Positions 1-9,421 are shown, numbered from the stretch's first letter. The stretch is 64,000 bases of DNA from Gaetbulibacter sp. 4G1 (GCF_002741945.1 NZ_MDVN01000003.1:186001-250000), one strand, 5' to 3'. Made by a program: numbers and translations. Notes: generated from the letters alone by a model not told the origin.

Positions 1-200
1 AGCTTCACCAGCAGCATCAACAGCTTTGTCTACAGCTTCACCAGCAGCATCAACTGCTCCTTCAACAGCATCGCCAGCAGCTTCAGCAGCTTCTTCAACA
101 GCATCACCAGCAGCTTCAGCAGCTTCTTCCGTTGCTTCAACAGCATTTTCTACAGCATCTTCAGATTTTTTTGTATCTCTACAAGACGTAAATGATAAGC
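1..200 (-). repeat. 33-bp tandem coding repeat
   Basis: The sequence is built from degenerate 33-bp units (for example two near-identical copies around 62-128) that encode 11-residue alanine/glutamate repeats of the lipoprotein. Unit number may vary between strains by slippage. The array continues past base 1. Confidence 0.7.
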
Positions 201-243
201 CTAATACTAATAATAAAGCAGTACTTAATAATAATTTTTTCAT
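1..243 (-). CDS. Alanine-rich 11-residue-repeat lipoprotein (partial)
   Basis: Reading leftward from the ATG at 243, the protein starts MKKLLLSTALLLVLGLSFTSC. This is a hydrophobic signal peptide ending in a lipobox-like FTSC, so Cys21 is probably lipidated. A short polar stretch follows, then near-perfect 11-residue repeats of the form EEAAEAAGDAV, later EGAVDAAGEAV and DKAVDAAGEA. These run off the window edge without a stop. The repeats should form a long amphipathic helix like LEA or apolipoprotein-type 11-mers, and in DNA they are a 33-bp tandem repeat. The opposite strand is also open, but only because the repeat codons (GCT/GAA) read through. The function is not known. A small periplasmic-side or stress lipoprotein is a guess. 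Confidence 0.85.
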   Translation of the reverse strand, partial: MKKLLLSTALLLVLGLSFTSCRDTKKSEDAVENAVEATEEAAEAAGDAVEEAAEAAGDAVEGAVDAAGEAVDKAVDAAGEA

Positions 244-356
244 CGGTTTTTGTTTTAGTGTTAATTTTTTAAATATCTAGATTACGAATTTAATAACTTC
301 ATGTTAAAATTTGCTATAATTATGTTAATTTTTTAACATTTGCTATCAAAATCATC

Positions 357-1619
357 TTATATACGTAAATAATCGAGTATTTGGATGACTGCTCCTTCGT
401 TTTTTTTGATGTAATTTGAATTTTTCTTACCAGAATTTACTCTTTTGCTCTCATTTTTAATGAGTTCATTTAAAATTGTATTAAACTCTTTTTGATTAGA
501 AACTGAAAACATACCATTATTGTCAATCATAGATTTAGCTTCAGGAAATTTTGAATGATTATTTCCAATAATAATAGGAATACCAAAAATTGCAGGCTCT
601 AATGTATTGTGTAGACCTGTGTTACCCATAGCGCCCCCTACATAAGCTATGTCAGCATAGCTGTAAACTTTAGATAAAATGCCTATAGTGTCAACAATAA
701 AAACTTGAGCGCTAGAAAGTTTTTGATTCTCTTTATTAGAAAATAATATAGTTTTAGTATTAATTTTTTCTTCCAGAAGTTTAATTTGTGCAGGCTTTAT
801 GTTATGTGGAGCAATAATAAATTTGATGTTCTTTGAGGCTTCAGAATTAATAAAATTTATAAATAGGTTTTCATCTTCTGGCCATGAACTGCCAGCAACT
901 ATACAGAGTTTGTTGTTTTTAAATTCTTCAATAAAGCTTAAATTATTATTTGTGTTTAGTTGATTTGAAACACGATCAAAACGAGTGTCTCCAGAAACAG
1001 TTACATTATTATAATTTATAGATTTAAGTAATGTTTTACTAGTTTCATTTTGAGTAAAAATATGCTCAAACGAAAATAAGGCATTACGCAATGTTTTTCC
1101 ATATAACTTAAAAAAGGGTTGATTTTCTCTAAATGCTGCCGAAATTAAAATGGCCCGTAAGCCTCTTAGCTTTAGTTCATTTAAAAAATTAGGCCAAATA
1201 TCATATTTAACAAAAATAGTTAGCTCAGGTTTGATAATATTAAAAAAGGTTTTTGCATTCTTTTTTGTGTCTAACGGCAAATAAATAACAACATCAGCAA
1301 TAGGAGAATCTTTACGAATTTGGTAACCCGAAGGAGAAAAAAAAGAGAGTATAATTTTATGCTTTTTGTAATGTTTTCTTAAGGCTTGAAAAACAGGGAG
1401 GCCTTGTTCGTACTCACCTAAAGAGGCGCAGTGGAACCAAAGAGTTTTGTCTTGTTTGTTAAGGTTGCTTTTTAAAATATTAAAAGCCTTAGAACGCCCA
1501 ATAATACCTAGTTTGATTTTTTTGTTGAATGGTGCAACACATTTTAGACCTAAATGTGTTAAATAAATTAATAAATTATAAATTAAACTCAATTTTATTT
1601 CTTTAATGCTAAAATACAT
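357..1619 (-). CDS. waaA: 3-deoxy-D-manno-octulosonic acid (Kdo) transferase
   Basis: This is the inner-membrane glycosyltransferase that adds Kdo from CMP-Kdo to lipid IVA in lipid A-core synthesis. The 420-residue length fits the family. The N-terminus has a short hydrophobic anchor (about residues 9-28). The ASLGEYEQG motif carries the family catalytic glutamate (E69). The C-terminal half has GSSWPEDE and HNTLEPAIFGIPIIIG, typical of the GT-B nucleotide-sugar fold. It is transcribed divergently from the DegT aminotransferase gene, 133 bp away. Nearby sugar-nucleotide genes agree with an envelope role. Confidence 0.95.
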   Translation of the reverse strand: MYFSIKEIKLSLIYNLLIYLTHLGLKCVAPFNKKIKLGIIGRSKAFNILKSNLNKQDKTLWFHCASLGEYEQGLPVFQALRKHYKKHKIILSFFSPSGYQIRKDSPIADVVIYLPLDTKKNAKTFFNIIKPELTIFVKYDIWPNFLNELKLRGLRAILISAAFRENQPFFKLYGKTLRNALFSFEHIFTQNETSKTLLKSINYNNVTVSGDTRFDRVSNQLNTNNNLSFIEEFKNNKLCIVAGSSWPEDENLFINFINSEASKNIKFIIAPHNIKPAQIKLLEEKINTKTILFSNKENQKLSSAQVFIVDTIGILSKVYSYADIAYVGGAMGNTGLHNTLEPAIFGIPIIIGNNHSKFPEAKSMIDNNGMFSVSNQKEFNTILNELIKNESKRVNSGKKNSNYIKKNEGAVIQILDYLRI

Positions 1620-1637
1620 TTCTTTAAAATAAATTCA

Positions 1638-1668
1638 TTGGTTAGCGTATATGAATTTTGTAATTTCG
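1638..1668 (+). promoter_or_regulatory. Putative Bacteroidota-type promoter for the DegT-galE pair
   Basis: TTG at 1638-1640 is followed after 20 bases by TAATTTCG (1661-1668), close to the TAnnTTTG -7 consensus. It lies about 85 bases before the ATG at 1753. Confidence 0.45.
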
Positions 1669-1752
1669 CTACATTAAAACTCATTATTGAGTATTCATTA
1701 AAATAAAGCTTGTTTGTTTTCTTAAGTAGAAACAGGTTGTAAATTTTTTTAG

Positions 1753-2886
1753 ATGAAGAAAATTCAAATGGTAGACCTAAAAGGTCAATACAATCAAATA
1801 AAAGATACAGTAAACCCTTCGATTCAAGAAGTTATTGAAACCACGTCATTTATAAATGGACCAAAAGTTCATGAGTTTCAGAGGAATTTAGAGCAGTATT
1901 TAGATGTAAAACATGTTATTCCATGTGCAAATGGCACCGATGCGTTACAAATTGCAATGATGGGCTTAGGATTAAAGCCTGGTGACGAAGTTATTACTGC
2001 AGATTTTACTTTTGCCGCTACTGTTGAGGTTATTGCATTGCTTAATTTAACACCAGTACTGGTTGATGTTAATCCAGATGATTTTAATATAAATATTGAA
2101 GCCATTAAAAAGGCAATTACTCCAAAAACAAAAGCTATTGTGCCTGTGCATTTATTTGGTCAATGTGCAAATATGGAGGCGATAATGGAAATTGCTAAAT
2201 CACATAATTTATTTGTTATTGAAGATAATGCGCAAGCTATTGGAGCAACCTATACTTATAAAGATGGTACTAAAGCAAAAGCAGGAACTATAGGTCATGT
2301 ATCATCTACTTCGTTTTTTCCTTCAAAAAATTTAGGTTGTTATGGAGATGGTGGAGCCATTTTTACAAATGATGATGATTTAGCACATACTATAAGAGGT
2401 ATTGTTAACCACGGAATGTACGAGCGTTACCATCATGATGTAGTAGGAGTAAATTCAAGACTTGATAGTATACAAGCCGCTGTTTTAGACGCTAAATTGC
2501 CACATTTAGATGATTATTGTGATAGAAGAAGAGATGCAGCTAATAAGTACGATGAAGCATTTAAAAATATAAGTAGTATTGAAACACCTTATAGAAACGG
2601 AAGTGATGATAATCATGTATTTCATCAATATACATTAAAGGTAAAGGATATTGATAGAGATGCTTTGGTAAAGCATTTAAATGCACATAATATCCCATGT
2701 GGAGTATATTATCCAATTCCACTTCATTTACAAAAAGCATACGCAGATTCTCGTTATAACGAGGCAGATTTTTCGATTACAAACCAATTGGTAAATGACG
2801 TTATCTCATTGCCAATGCATACTGAATTAGACGACGAACAAATTGAATATATTACATCAACTCTTATAAATTTTATAAATGAATAA
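1753..2886 (+). CDS. DegT/DnrJ/EryC1/StrS family PLP-dependent sugar aminotransferase
   Basis: This is a 377-residue fold-type I PLP enzyme of the family that aminates nucleotide-linked keto sugars for surface polysaccharide or LPS. The motifs are GTDALQIAM near residue 61, VPVHLFGQ near 130, IEDNAQAIGA near 156, and the PLP-binding lysine K192 in FFPSKNLGCYGDGG. The full family length is present. It overlaps galE by 8 bases, so the two are co-transcribed and probably translationally coupled. The specific sugar is not determined. A WecE- or PerA-like role is possible. Confidence 0.9.
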   Translation: MKKIQMVDLKGQYNQIKDTVNPSIQEVIETTSFINGPKVHEFQRNLEQYLDVKHVIPCANGTDALQIAMMGLGLKPGDEVITADFTFAATVEVIALLNLTPVLVDVNPDDFNINIEAIKKAITPKTKAIVPVHLFGQCANMEAIMEIAKSHNLFVIEDNAQAIGATYTYKDGTKAKAGTIGHVSSTSFFPSKNLGCYGDGGAIFTNDDDLAHTIRGIVNHGMYERYHHDVVGVNSRLDSIQAAVLDAKLPHLDDYCDRRRDAANKYDEAFKNISSIETPYRNGSDDNHVFHQYTLKVKDIDRDALVKHLNAHNIPCGVYYPIPLHLQKAYADSRYNEADFSITNQLVNDVISLPMHTELDDEQIEYITSTLINFINE

Positions 2887-3901
2887 AATATTAGTTACAG
2901 GTGGTCTAGGTTTTATAGGATCACATACTGTTGTTGAATTGCAAAAAGAAGGCTACGAAGTTGTAATTATTGATAATTTATCTAATTCTTCAATAGATGT
3001 TTTAGACGGAATCACTTCAATTTCAGGAAAAACACCCATTTTTGAAAAATTAGATTTAAAGGATAGAGAAGATGTTGAAGCTTTTTTTGCTAAACATAAT
3101 GATATAAAAGGTGTTATTCATTTTGCAGCTAGTAAAGCAGTTGGTGAAAGTGTGCAAGAACCATTACTTTATTATGAAAATAACATTAGTACATTAGTAT
3201 ATATTCTTAAAGAATTAAAAAAGTTACCATCAGCAGCGTTTATTTTTAGCTCGTCATGTACGGTTTATGGTCAGGCAGATGAGTTACCAATAACAGAAAA
3301 TGCTCCTGTGAAACAAGCTGAGTCTCCTTACGGGAACACCAAGCAAATTGGAGAAGAAATTATAAGTGATACTTGTAAAGTAACACCAAATTTAAAGGCT
3401 ATTGCTTTACGTTATTTTAACCCAGTAGGCTCTCATGAAACAGCTAAAATAGGAGAATTGCCAATAGGGGTGCCACAAAATTTAGTGCCATTTATTACAC
3501 AAACTGCTATTGGTATTCGTGAACAATTATCTGTTTTTGGTGACGATTACCCAACACCAGATGGCACCTGTATTAGAGATTATATTCATGTTGTAGATTT
3601 AGCTAAAGCACATGTTGTAGCTCTTAATCGTTTATTGCAAAACAAGAATAAAGCTAATTATGAAACCTTTAATCTAGGAACAGGAACAGGAAGTTCTGTA
3701 TTAGAAGTAGTTAAATCTTTTGAGAAAGTTTCAGGCAAAAAGCTTAATTATAAAATAGTAGGTAGAAGAGAAGGCGATATTATTTCGGCATATGCAGATA
3801 CAACTAAGGCAAATAATGAATTAGGTTGGAAAACCCAATTGACACTTGATGATGCAATGCGTTCCGCTTGGAAATGGGAACAAATTGTTAGAAACAGTTA
3901 A
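2879..3901 (+). CDS. galE: UDP-glucose 4-epimerase
   Basis: This is an extended SDR epimerase interconverting UDP-glucose and UDP-galactose (or the N-acetyl forms) with bound NAD. The Rossmann motif GGLGFIG is at residues 8-14 and the catalytic YxxxK is Y151/K155 (SPYGNTK). RYFNPVGSH and GDDYPTPDGTCIRDYIHV are GalE signatures. The length of 340 residues is normal. It starts inside the end of the upstream aminotransferase gene. It converges with the sensor kinase gene, and the two stop codons share the bases TTAA at 3898-3901, leaving no room for a separate terminator. Confidence 0.95.
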   Translation: MNKILVTGGLGFIGSHTVVELQKEGYEVVIIDNLSNSSIDVLDGITSISGKTPIFEKLDLKDREDVEAFFAKHNDIKGVIHFAASKAVGESVQEPLLYYENNISTLVYILKELKKLPSAAFIFSSSCTVYGQADELPITENAPVKQAESPYGNTKQIGEEIISDTCKVTPNLKAIALRYFNPVGSHETAKIGELPIGVPQNLVPFITQTAIGIREQLSVFGDDYPTPDGTCIRDYIHVVDLAKAHVVALNRLLQNKNKANYETFNLGTGTGSSVLEVVKSFEKVSGKKLNYKIVGRREGDIISAYADTTKANNELGWKTQLTLDDAMRSAWKWEQIVRNS

Positions 3902-5004
3902 TAATCTTTTTCAATTTCAGATACTGACAATTTAATAGGAATACTAATCTTAGTAATCACTTTATTCAATTCATTATAAATATTAAGTTTATAATTATTA
4001 CCATATAAAGTATCAAGCCTTTCTTTAATATTATTAAGACCGGTGCCTTTTTTTAGTAAAGCAGGGAGTTTTTCTTTTATAGCTTTACCATTGTTTTGAA
4101 TTTTAACAATAAGTTTATCATTCTTTTTATATATATCTATTATAATTTCTAACGAAATAAATTCTGTACTATAACCATGCTTAGTTGAATTTTCTACAAT
4201 GGGTTGAATAAGCATATTAGGGACTAAAATATTTTCTAACCCAGCCTCAATATTTAGATGAATATTTAGTTGATCAGAAAACCTTGTTTTTTTAATATGA
4301 ATGTATTTTTTTAATATTACTAATTCTTCTTGTAATTCAATTAAGTTTTCATCTTTTTTCTCTAAAACATTTCTTAGTAAATCACTTAAGTCTACAACCA
4401 TGCTTTTAGATTTATCAATATCTATTCCCATTAAGGAATGAATACCATTTAATGTGTTAAAAAGAAAATGCGGATGCATTTGAGACTGTAAAAATTTTAA
4501 GTGAGATTTTGATAGCTGATCTTGCAGTTTAATGGTTTGTATTTGACTTTCTTGACTTTTTTGAAAATAGTAATACATGTAAATAATGGTTACTAAGGAT
4601 AGATAAATTAAAAAGTGTAAATCAATCAACCTTATAAAAGAAATGCATAGTTCGGAAAATGAAAATTCAGCAAGCGTTCCAATATTTTCTACAACCCATG
4701 AAAGGCCAATAGTAAAAGCGCCAATAAACAACGAAAAAAATAAATGTATAGAAACAATGTAAATTATCTTAATTTTTTTGCGCATTAAATATTTTGTGGT
4801 AAATGCAATAAAAATCATAAAAACGGTTATCAAAAACCAATCTAATACATTGGCAAAAACAAATCCTCCCCAATCTGTTTTTCTCTTCATATTTATTCTT
4901 AAAAAAACATTTTTAAAAGAATAAATAATAACAAAGACCATGTAAACCAAAGATAGAATACCTATAAGTTTAAAATCGAAATACTTTTTTAGGTTTTTAA
5001 ACAT
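3898..5004 (-). CDS. LytS/YehU-type membrane sensor histidine kinase
   Basis: The 368-residue protein has four predicted membrane segments in the first 145 residues (about 13-30, 52-70, 80-104, 126-147). A short coiled linker follows, then a His_kinase (PF06580-type) domain. The phospho-acceptor is H177 in QMHPHFLFNTLN, and the ATPase region has IQPIVENSTKHGY and KGTGLNNIKERL. It lies 12 bases downstream of its LytTR response regulator and is read in the same direction. There is no periplasmic sensor domain, so the signal is probably read by the membrane region. The divergent SusCD operon is a plausible target, but this is inference from position only. Confidence 0.92.
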   Translation of the reverse strand: MFKNLKKYFDFKLIGILSLVYMVFVIIYSFKNVFLRINMKRKTDWGGFVFANVLDWFLITVFMIFIAFTTKYLMRKKIKIIYIVSIHLFFSLFIGAFTIGLSWVVENIGTLAEFSFSELCISFIRLIDLHFLIYLSLVTIIYMYYYFQKSQESQIQTIKLQDQLSKSHLKFLQSQMHPHFLFNTLNGIHSLMGIDIDKSKSMVVDLSDLLRNVLEKKDENLIELQEELVILKKYIHIKKTRFSDQLNIHLNIEAGLENILVPNMLIQPIVENSTKHGYSTEFISLEIIIDIYKKNDKLIVKIQNNGKAIKEKLPALLKKGTGLNNIKERLDTLYGNNYKLNIYNELNKVITKISIPIKLSVSEIEKDY

Positions 5005-5016
5005 AAAATTAAGGTA

Positions 5017-5799
5017 TTAAATTCCCATTTTTTTCTGAAACTCCTTTTTATGAGTTTTACTTATTCTAAATAATTTTTCATCCTGCATTTTCACATCAAT
5101 TTCGCCATAGTTTGAGTATAAAACTTCTTTTATTAATGATGAATTAATAATAGTTGACCTGTGAATTCTAATAAAATTAAAAGATTTAAGTTGTTCTAAA
5201 AGAGAATTTAACGATTCTCTTAAAAGATATTTTTTTTGCTCGGTAAAAATTTCAGCATAGTAGCCAGAAGCTTGAATATACTTAATATCGTTTTTCTCAA
5301 TAAATGAAACTTTTCCATTAGCTTTAATAGCTAATTTGGAATGTTTAATTTCTGAGAACCCTTCATTGGGATTTTCTATATATTTTAATAAGTTGTTTAT
5401 TTTTTTGTTAAGACCATTGGATTTGTTTGAAGTAAACAATTCAATCACTTTGTTTGTAGATTGAAAAAAACGTTCGTCTTTAAAAGGTTTTAATAAATAA
5501 TCAAATGCAAAAAAATCAAAAGCCTTTAATGCAAATTCATCAAAAGCGGTTATAAATATTACTAATGGCATAATCGATTCATCTAATTCTTTAAGTATAT
5601 CAAAACCAGTCATATCGGTTATTTGAATATCTAAAAAAATAAGATCGGGTTTTTTTTCATTTATAGCTTTTATAGCTTCTTTTCCAGAACTGCATTCTTC
5701 AATTAGTTCAATCTCTTTTATATCATTTAACAAATTGGAGACCCTTTTCCTAGCTAAGAACTCATCATCTATTATTATGGCTTTAATTGGAGCAATCAT
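5017..5799 (-). CDS. LytTR-family response regulator
   Basis: The N-terminal receiver domain has the acidic pocket DD at residues 11-12, phospho-acceptor D57 in IFLDIQ, and the LKPF lysine motif. A LytTR DNA-binding domain follows (about 155-260), with the typical FIRIHRSTIINSSLI segment. It is 260 residues long with the kinase gene directly downstream. LytTR regulators bind paired direct repeats, and a target near 5800-6170 would control susC. No convincing LytTR repeat pair could be picked out by eye. Confidence 0.93.
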   Translation of the reverse strand: MIAPIKAIIIDDEFLARKRVSNLLNDIKEIELIEECSSGKEAIKAINEKKPDLIFLDIQITDMTGFDILKELDESIMPLVIFITAFDEFALKAFDFFAFDYLLKPFKDERFFQSTNKVIELFTSNKSNGLNKKINNLLKYIENPNEGFSEIKHSKLAIKANGKVSFIEKNDIKYIQASGYYAEIFTEQKKYLLRESLNSLLEQLKSFNFIRIHRSTIINSSLIKEVLYSNYGEIDVKMQDEKLFRISKTHKKEFQKKMGI

Positions 5800-6175
5800 T
5801 TATGAATTTATTAATTGAGTATTCGAAACTAGCATAAAAAAACGACTTTTTAAATTTAGTTAATCCACTTTTACTGCAATAATCGAGGCATTCAAATCAA
5901 TTTAAAATAACTACAATTCAAAAAAAATACAGTTTAAATCAATTTATTGCAAACTGACTTCACAACGAATTTGCGTTTTTTAAGAATTTATAATTTACTG
6001 TTTTAGCATTAAAACGTGCATTTTTATTGATGTTATTAAGTTATGAAATATATATGAAATCAAAACGAATCATTCATTTATCTGTTTAAGTTATAAAATA
6101 AGTTGATCAAATCATTTTGGAGACCCTTCAAATCATACTTACTCCAAAAAGCCAATTAAACTCCTTCTTTTACTA
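5800..6175. other. Intergenic region between regulator and susC leader
   Basis: This is a very AT-rich divergent region holding the promoters of the LytTR regulator (leftward) and of the SusCD operon (rightward). No open frame was found. No clean TTG-N19-TAnnTTTG promoter was found on the + strand. TCATTTTG near 6112-6119 is the closest -7-like match. Confidence 0.4.
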
Positions 6176-6328
6176 CTGCAATTGTAAAAGGTAAGGCAGT
6201 TATAAGCTTTACTACTATCACTAAAGTTTCACTAAACTTTGGATTTGTGGAGTGATTTTTTTTGAATTAGTCCTTAAAAAAATATCATAGCTGTCTTCCT
6301 TTTTTACAATCTGCAAAGACTAACTCAA
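6176..6328 (+). ncRNA. Structured 5' leader of susC (copy A of a duplicated element)
   Basis: The closing stem pairs 6177-6199 with 6291-6315. TGCA, ATTGTAAAA, GG and AAGGCAG on the left match the reverse complement on the right, with one bulged U and a G-U pair. Inside it, ATCACT (6217-6222) pairs with AGTGAT (6251-6256), enclosing a perfect AAAGTTT-CACT-AAACTTT hairpin (6223-6240). A second pairing, TTGAATTAGTC (6262-6272) with GACTAACTCAA (6318-6328), crosses the closing stem, so it must be a pseudoknot or an alternative fold. The element ends 10 bases before the susC ATG. A diverged copy with covarying pairs lies at 12742-12890. No known RNA family was recognised. Confidence 0.6.
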
Positions 6329-6338
6329 ATTAACAAAT

Positions 6339-9300
6339 ATGAAAACAAAGTTTAGTAGAATGCTAACGCTAATTCTAGCGTTTGTTGTGCAGTTAACTCT
6401 CGCACAAGAAAAAACAGTGTCAGGAATAGTTTCTGACGAGAATAGTTTACCACTTCCCGGAGCTACAATTATAGTACAAGGAACTACAAACGGAACATCA
6501 TCAGATTTTGATGGTAATTATTCCATTACTGCAAATGCAGGAGATGTACTTGTTTATAGTTTTGTAGGTTATGCAACTAAATTAATTACTGTAGGAGCTT
6601 CAAACACAATTAATGTATCCTTAGACGCAGATAACGCTTTGGATGAAGTTGTAGTTATTGGTTCAGCCTCAGGAAAATCAACTAAGGAGCTAAGTTTTTC
6701 TATCGGGCAAGTCAAAAATGAACTGCTAGAAAATGTTCCTGCTACTAATATTGCTGGTGCGCTTCAAGGGAAAATATCTGGTATTTCTGTTTCGCCAACT
6801 GGCGGACAACCAGGAAGCGACGTGTCTATTCAATTAAGAACTGCAAACTCATTAGCAACAGGACAACAACCACTTATTATTGTTGATGGTGTTATTTTAG
6901 AAGGTGGATTATCAGATATAAATACAGAAGATGTTGAACGAATTGAAGTAGCAAAAGGAGCTGCTGGAGCATCTTTATATGGTTCTCGTGCCTCAAATGG
7001 TGTAATTCAAATATTTACAAAAAGAGGAAAAGGAAATGATAAAGTTAGTGTAACTTATAGAAGCGAAATTGGCTGGAAAGATGTTTCAGACAGATATGAT
7101 TTAGCGACAACGCATCGATTTAAAATGACTGCAGATGGATCAGCTTTTGACTTAACAAGCGGATCTCGAGAGGTAGATGCAGATGGGTTAAGTGATAATT
7201 TATACCCATCAAATATAGTTTTTGATTATCAAGATGAAATATTTAACAGAGGGATATTTAACACTCATTATGCATCTGTTACCGGTGGTGGAGAAAAAGC
7301 AAGATATCTTTTTTCTTATCAAAGGCTTCAGGACGAGGGTATTATTGCTTTAGTTGAAGATTATAGAAGAGATAACTTTAGATTAAATTTAGATAACAAC
7401 ATTTCTGATAAGATTAGTTTAAAAACTTCATTTTTCTATAGTAATTCTAATAGAGACGGCAGTTTAGGAGGAGGTATTGCTGGTACTAATCCATTGTTTG
7501 AGGCTTTAATTACTGAACCAATTTACGATTGGCATGCTGCTAATGAGGAAGATGGTTCTCCTTATAATTTTGATGCCAATACATTCGATCCAAATCTTTA
7601 TAATCCACTTTATCAATTAGCAAATCAAGACAAAATAGAAAAGAGAAATCGTTTTTTAGGTAATGTGTCTTTAGACTATAAAGTACTGCCATGGTTAAAG
7701 TTAAATGGAGCTTATTCTATCGATTTTGAAAATAACACTTTTGAAGACTATATACCTAAGGGGTATTTATCTGCAAGTCCAGATGGTCAAGCACAAAACA
7801 TTGGATTTCTTCAGCGTTCTAATTTTAATGGTAGAGCACAAAATATTAGATTAAATAGTTTGATAACTAAATCATTTGGAGCTGAAGACGAATTTAATTT
7901 AAACTTAAGATTAAGTTATTTACATGAAAGATATGCTAACGAGTTTAATAATGCCGAAGGCTATAACTTAGCAGTATCTGGTATAAGATCGTTGGATAAT
8001 ATTGCAGGAGGACCAACAGTATCGTCTGCAACTCAAGAAATATTAACAGATAGTTACTTTGCAGTAGCCGATTTTGATTATAAAAAGAAATATATATTTA
8101 GTGGTGTAATTAGAAGAGAAGGATCTTCGCTTTTCGGACCAGATACAAGGTGGGCTAATTATTTTAGAACAAGTGTTGCATATCGTTTAACAGAAGATTT
8201 TGAAATCCCTGGAGTTCAAGAATTTAAGCTAAGAGGTTCTTACGGTACTGCAGGTATTAGACCAACTTACGAAATGCGTTTTGAAACATTTAATCTTCAA
8301 AATGGCTCGCCAACAAAGGCTACTTTAGGTAATAACCAATTAAAACCTGCAAAAACGGGCGAGTTAGAATTAGGTATTAATATTGATTTTTTAGATAAAT
8401 TTTCTTTTGAGTTTAACTATGTGAAGGCAAAAACTGAAGATCAAATACTTAGAGTTCCTTTATCTGCTTCAACAGGATTTGGAGCACAATGGAGAAACGC
8501 AGGAGAAATTGATGCTACCACATATGAAGCATCATTAAATTATGATATTATTCAAAACAATAATTTCTCATGGAATCTAGGGGTTGTTTGGGACAAATCT
8601 GAACAAAAAATTAGCCGTTTAGATGTACCTGCATATTTAACAGGTCCTGGTACACAAGAAACAACTTTGTTTAGAATAGAACAAGGACAGAATTTTGGTG
8701 CTATGTTTGGTAACATATACATTAGAGATTTAGCCGACTTACCAGCGGGGTCAAATGCAAGTAATTTTGTTGTTAATGAATTTGGATATGTTGTTGATGC
8801 AGCGACTAGAAGCACACCTGTAAAAAAAGTTGATAGCTCTGGTAACGAATTCTTTACTATGGGAGATATTACCCCAGATTTTAGAATGGCATTCAATACC
8901 ACACTTAAATATAAAAACCTAGCATTATATGCACTTGTAGACTGGAAACAAGGAGGAGATATTTACAATAAAACAAAGCAGTGGTTATATAGAGATGGTA
9001 GACATACTGATATTACTAGTGGATTGCCATATAATTTCTTTCAAGGGTTATACAACACAAACTTAGCAAGTTCTGCTTTCGTTGAAGATGGTACTTTTGT
9101 GAAATTACGAGAATTATCTCTGTATTATACTCTTAACTCTAAGGCATTAGGAAACATCGGAAACTTTATCGATACAGTGAAGTTAGGTTTTATAGGGCGA
9201 AACTTAATAACTATTACTGATTATTCTGGATTTGACCCAGATATAACAAATCAACCAGAATCTAATAGAGCAAACTTAACTTCTAGAGATACAGACGGTA

Positions 9301-9410
9301 TTGGTAGTGATGTAAATACCCCTGGCGGGGATCCAAATGTATTTAAGGTAGATAATTTCCCTTACCCATCTACTAAAACATACAGTTTCTCTGTTCAATT
9401 AACATTTTAA
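6339..9410 (+). CDS. SusC/RagA-family TonB-linked outer-membrane protein
   Basis: This is a 1023-residue outer-membrane import channel that works with the SusD lipoprotein and TonB to take up oligomeric nutrients. In order it has a signal peptide (about 1-22, cut near LAQEK), a CarboxypepD_reg-like domain (VSGIVSDENSLPLPGATI, about 28-105), DEVVVIG before the plug, a plug domain with GLSDINTEDVERIEVAKGAA, and a long beta-barrel ending in the aromatic-terminated strand SFSVQLTF. The structured leader copy A lies immediately upstream. susD starts 11 bases downstream. No glycoside hydrolase is nearby, so the substrate may be peptide rather than glycan. Confidence 0.96.
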   Translation: MKTKFSRMLTLILAFVVQLTLAQEKTVSGIVSDENSLPLPGATIIVQGTTNGTSSDFDGNYSITANAGDVLVYSFVGYATKLITVGASNTINVSLDADNALDEVVVIGSASGKSTKELSFSIGQVKNELLENVPATNIAGALQGKISGISVSPTGGQPGSDVSIQLRTANSLATGQQPLIIVDGVILEGGLSDINTEDVERIEVAKGAAGASLYGSRASNGVIQIFTKRGKGNDKVSVTYRSEIGWKDVSDRYDLATTHRFKMTADGSAFDLTSGSREVDADGLSDNLYPSNIVFDYQDEIFNRGIFNTHYASVTGGGEKARYLFSYQRLQDEGIIALVEDYRRDNFRLNLDNNISDKISLKTSFFYSNSNRDGSLGGGIAGTNPLFEALITEPIYDWHAANEEDGSPYNFDANTFDPNLYNPLYQLANQDKIEKRNRFLGNVSLDYKVLPWLKLNGAYSIDFENNTFEDYIPKGYLSASPDGQAQNIGFLQRSNFNGRAQNIRLNSLITKSFGAEDEFNLNLRLSYLHERYANEFNNAEGYNLAVSGIRSLDNIAGGPTVSSATQEILTDSYFAVADFDYKKKYIFSGVIRREGSSLFGPDTRWANYFRTSVAYRLTEDFEIPGVQEFKLRGSYGTAGIRPTYEMRFETFNLQNGSPTKATLGNNQLKPAKTGELELGINIDFLDKFSFEFNYVKAKTEDQILRVPLSASTGFGAQWRNAGEIDATTYEASLNYDIIQNNNFSWNLGVVWDKSEQKISRLDVPAYLTGPGTQETTLFRIEQGQNFGAMFGNIYIRDLADLPAGSNASNFVVNEFGYVVDAATRSTPVKKVDSSGNEFFTMGDITPDFRMAFNTTLKYKNLALYALVDWKQGGDIYNKTKQWLYRDGRHTDITSGLPYNFFQGLYNTNLASSAFVEDGTFVKLRELSLYYTLNSKALGNIGNFIDTVKLGFIGRNLITITDYSGFDPDITNQPESNRANLTSRDTDGIGSDVNTPGGDPNVFKVDNFPYPSTKTYSFSVQLTF

Positions 9411-9421
9411 AAAAAAGAAAA

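Noticed and set aside
26-280. Ser/Ala-rich open frame on the + strand
   Set aside because: It is the antisense shadow of the repeat-coding lipoprotein on the minus strand, which has a signal peptide and lipobox.
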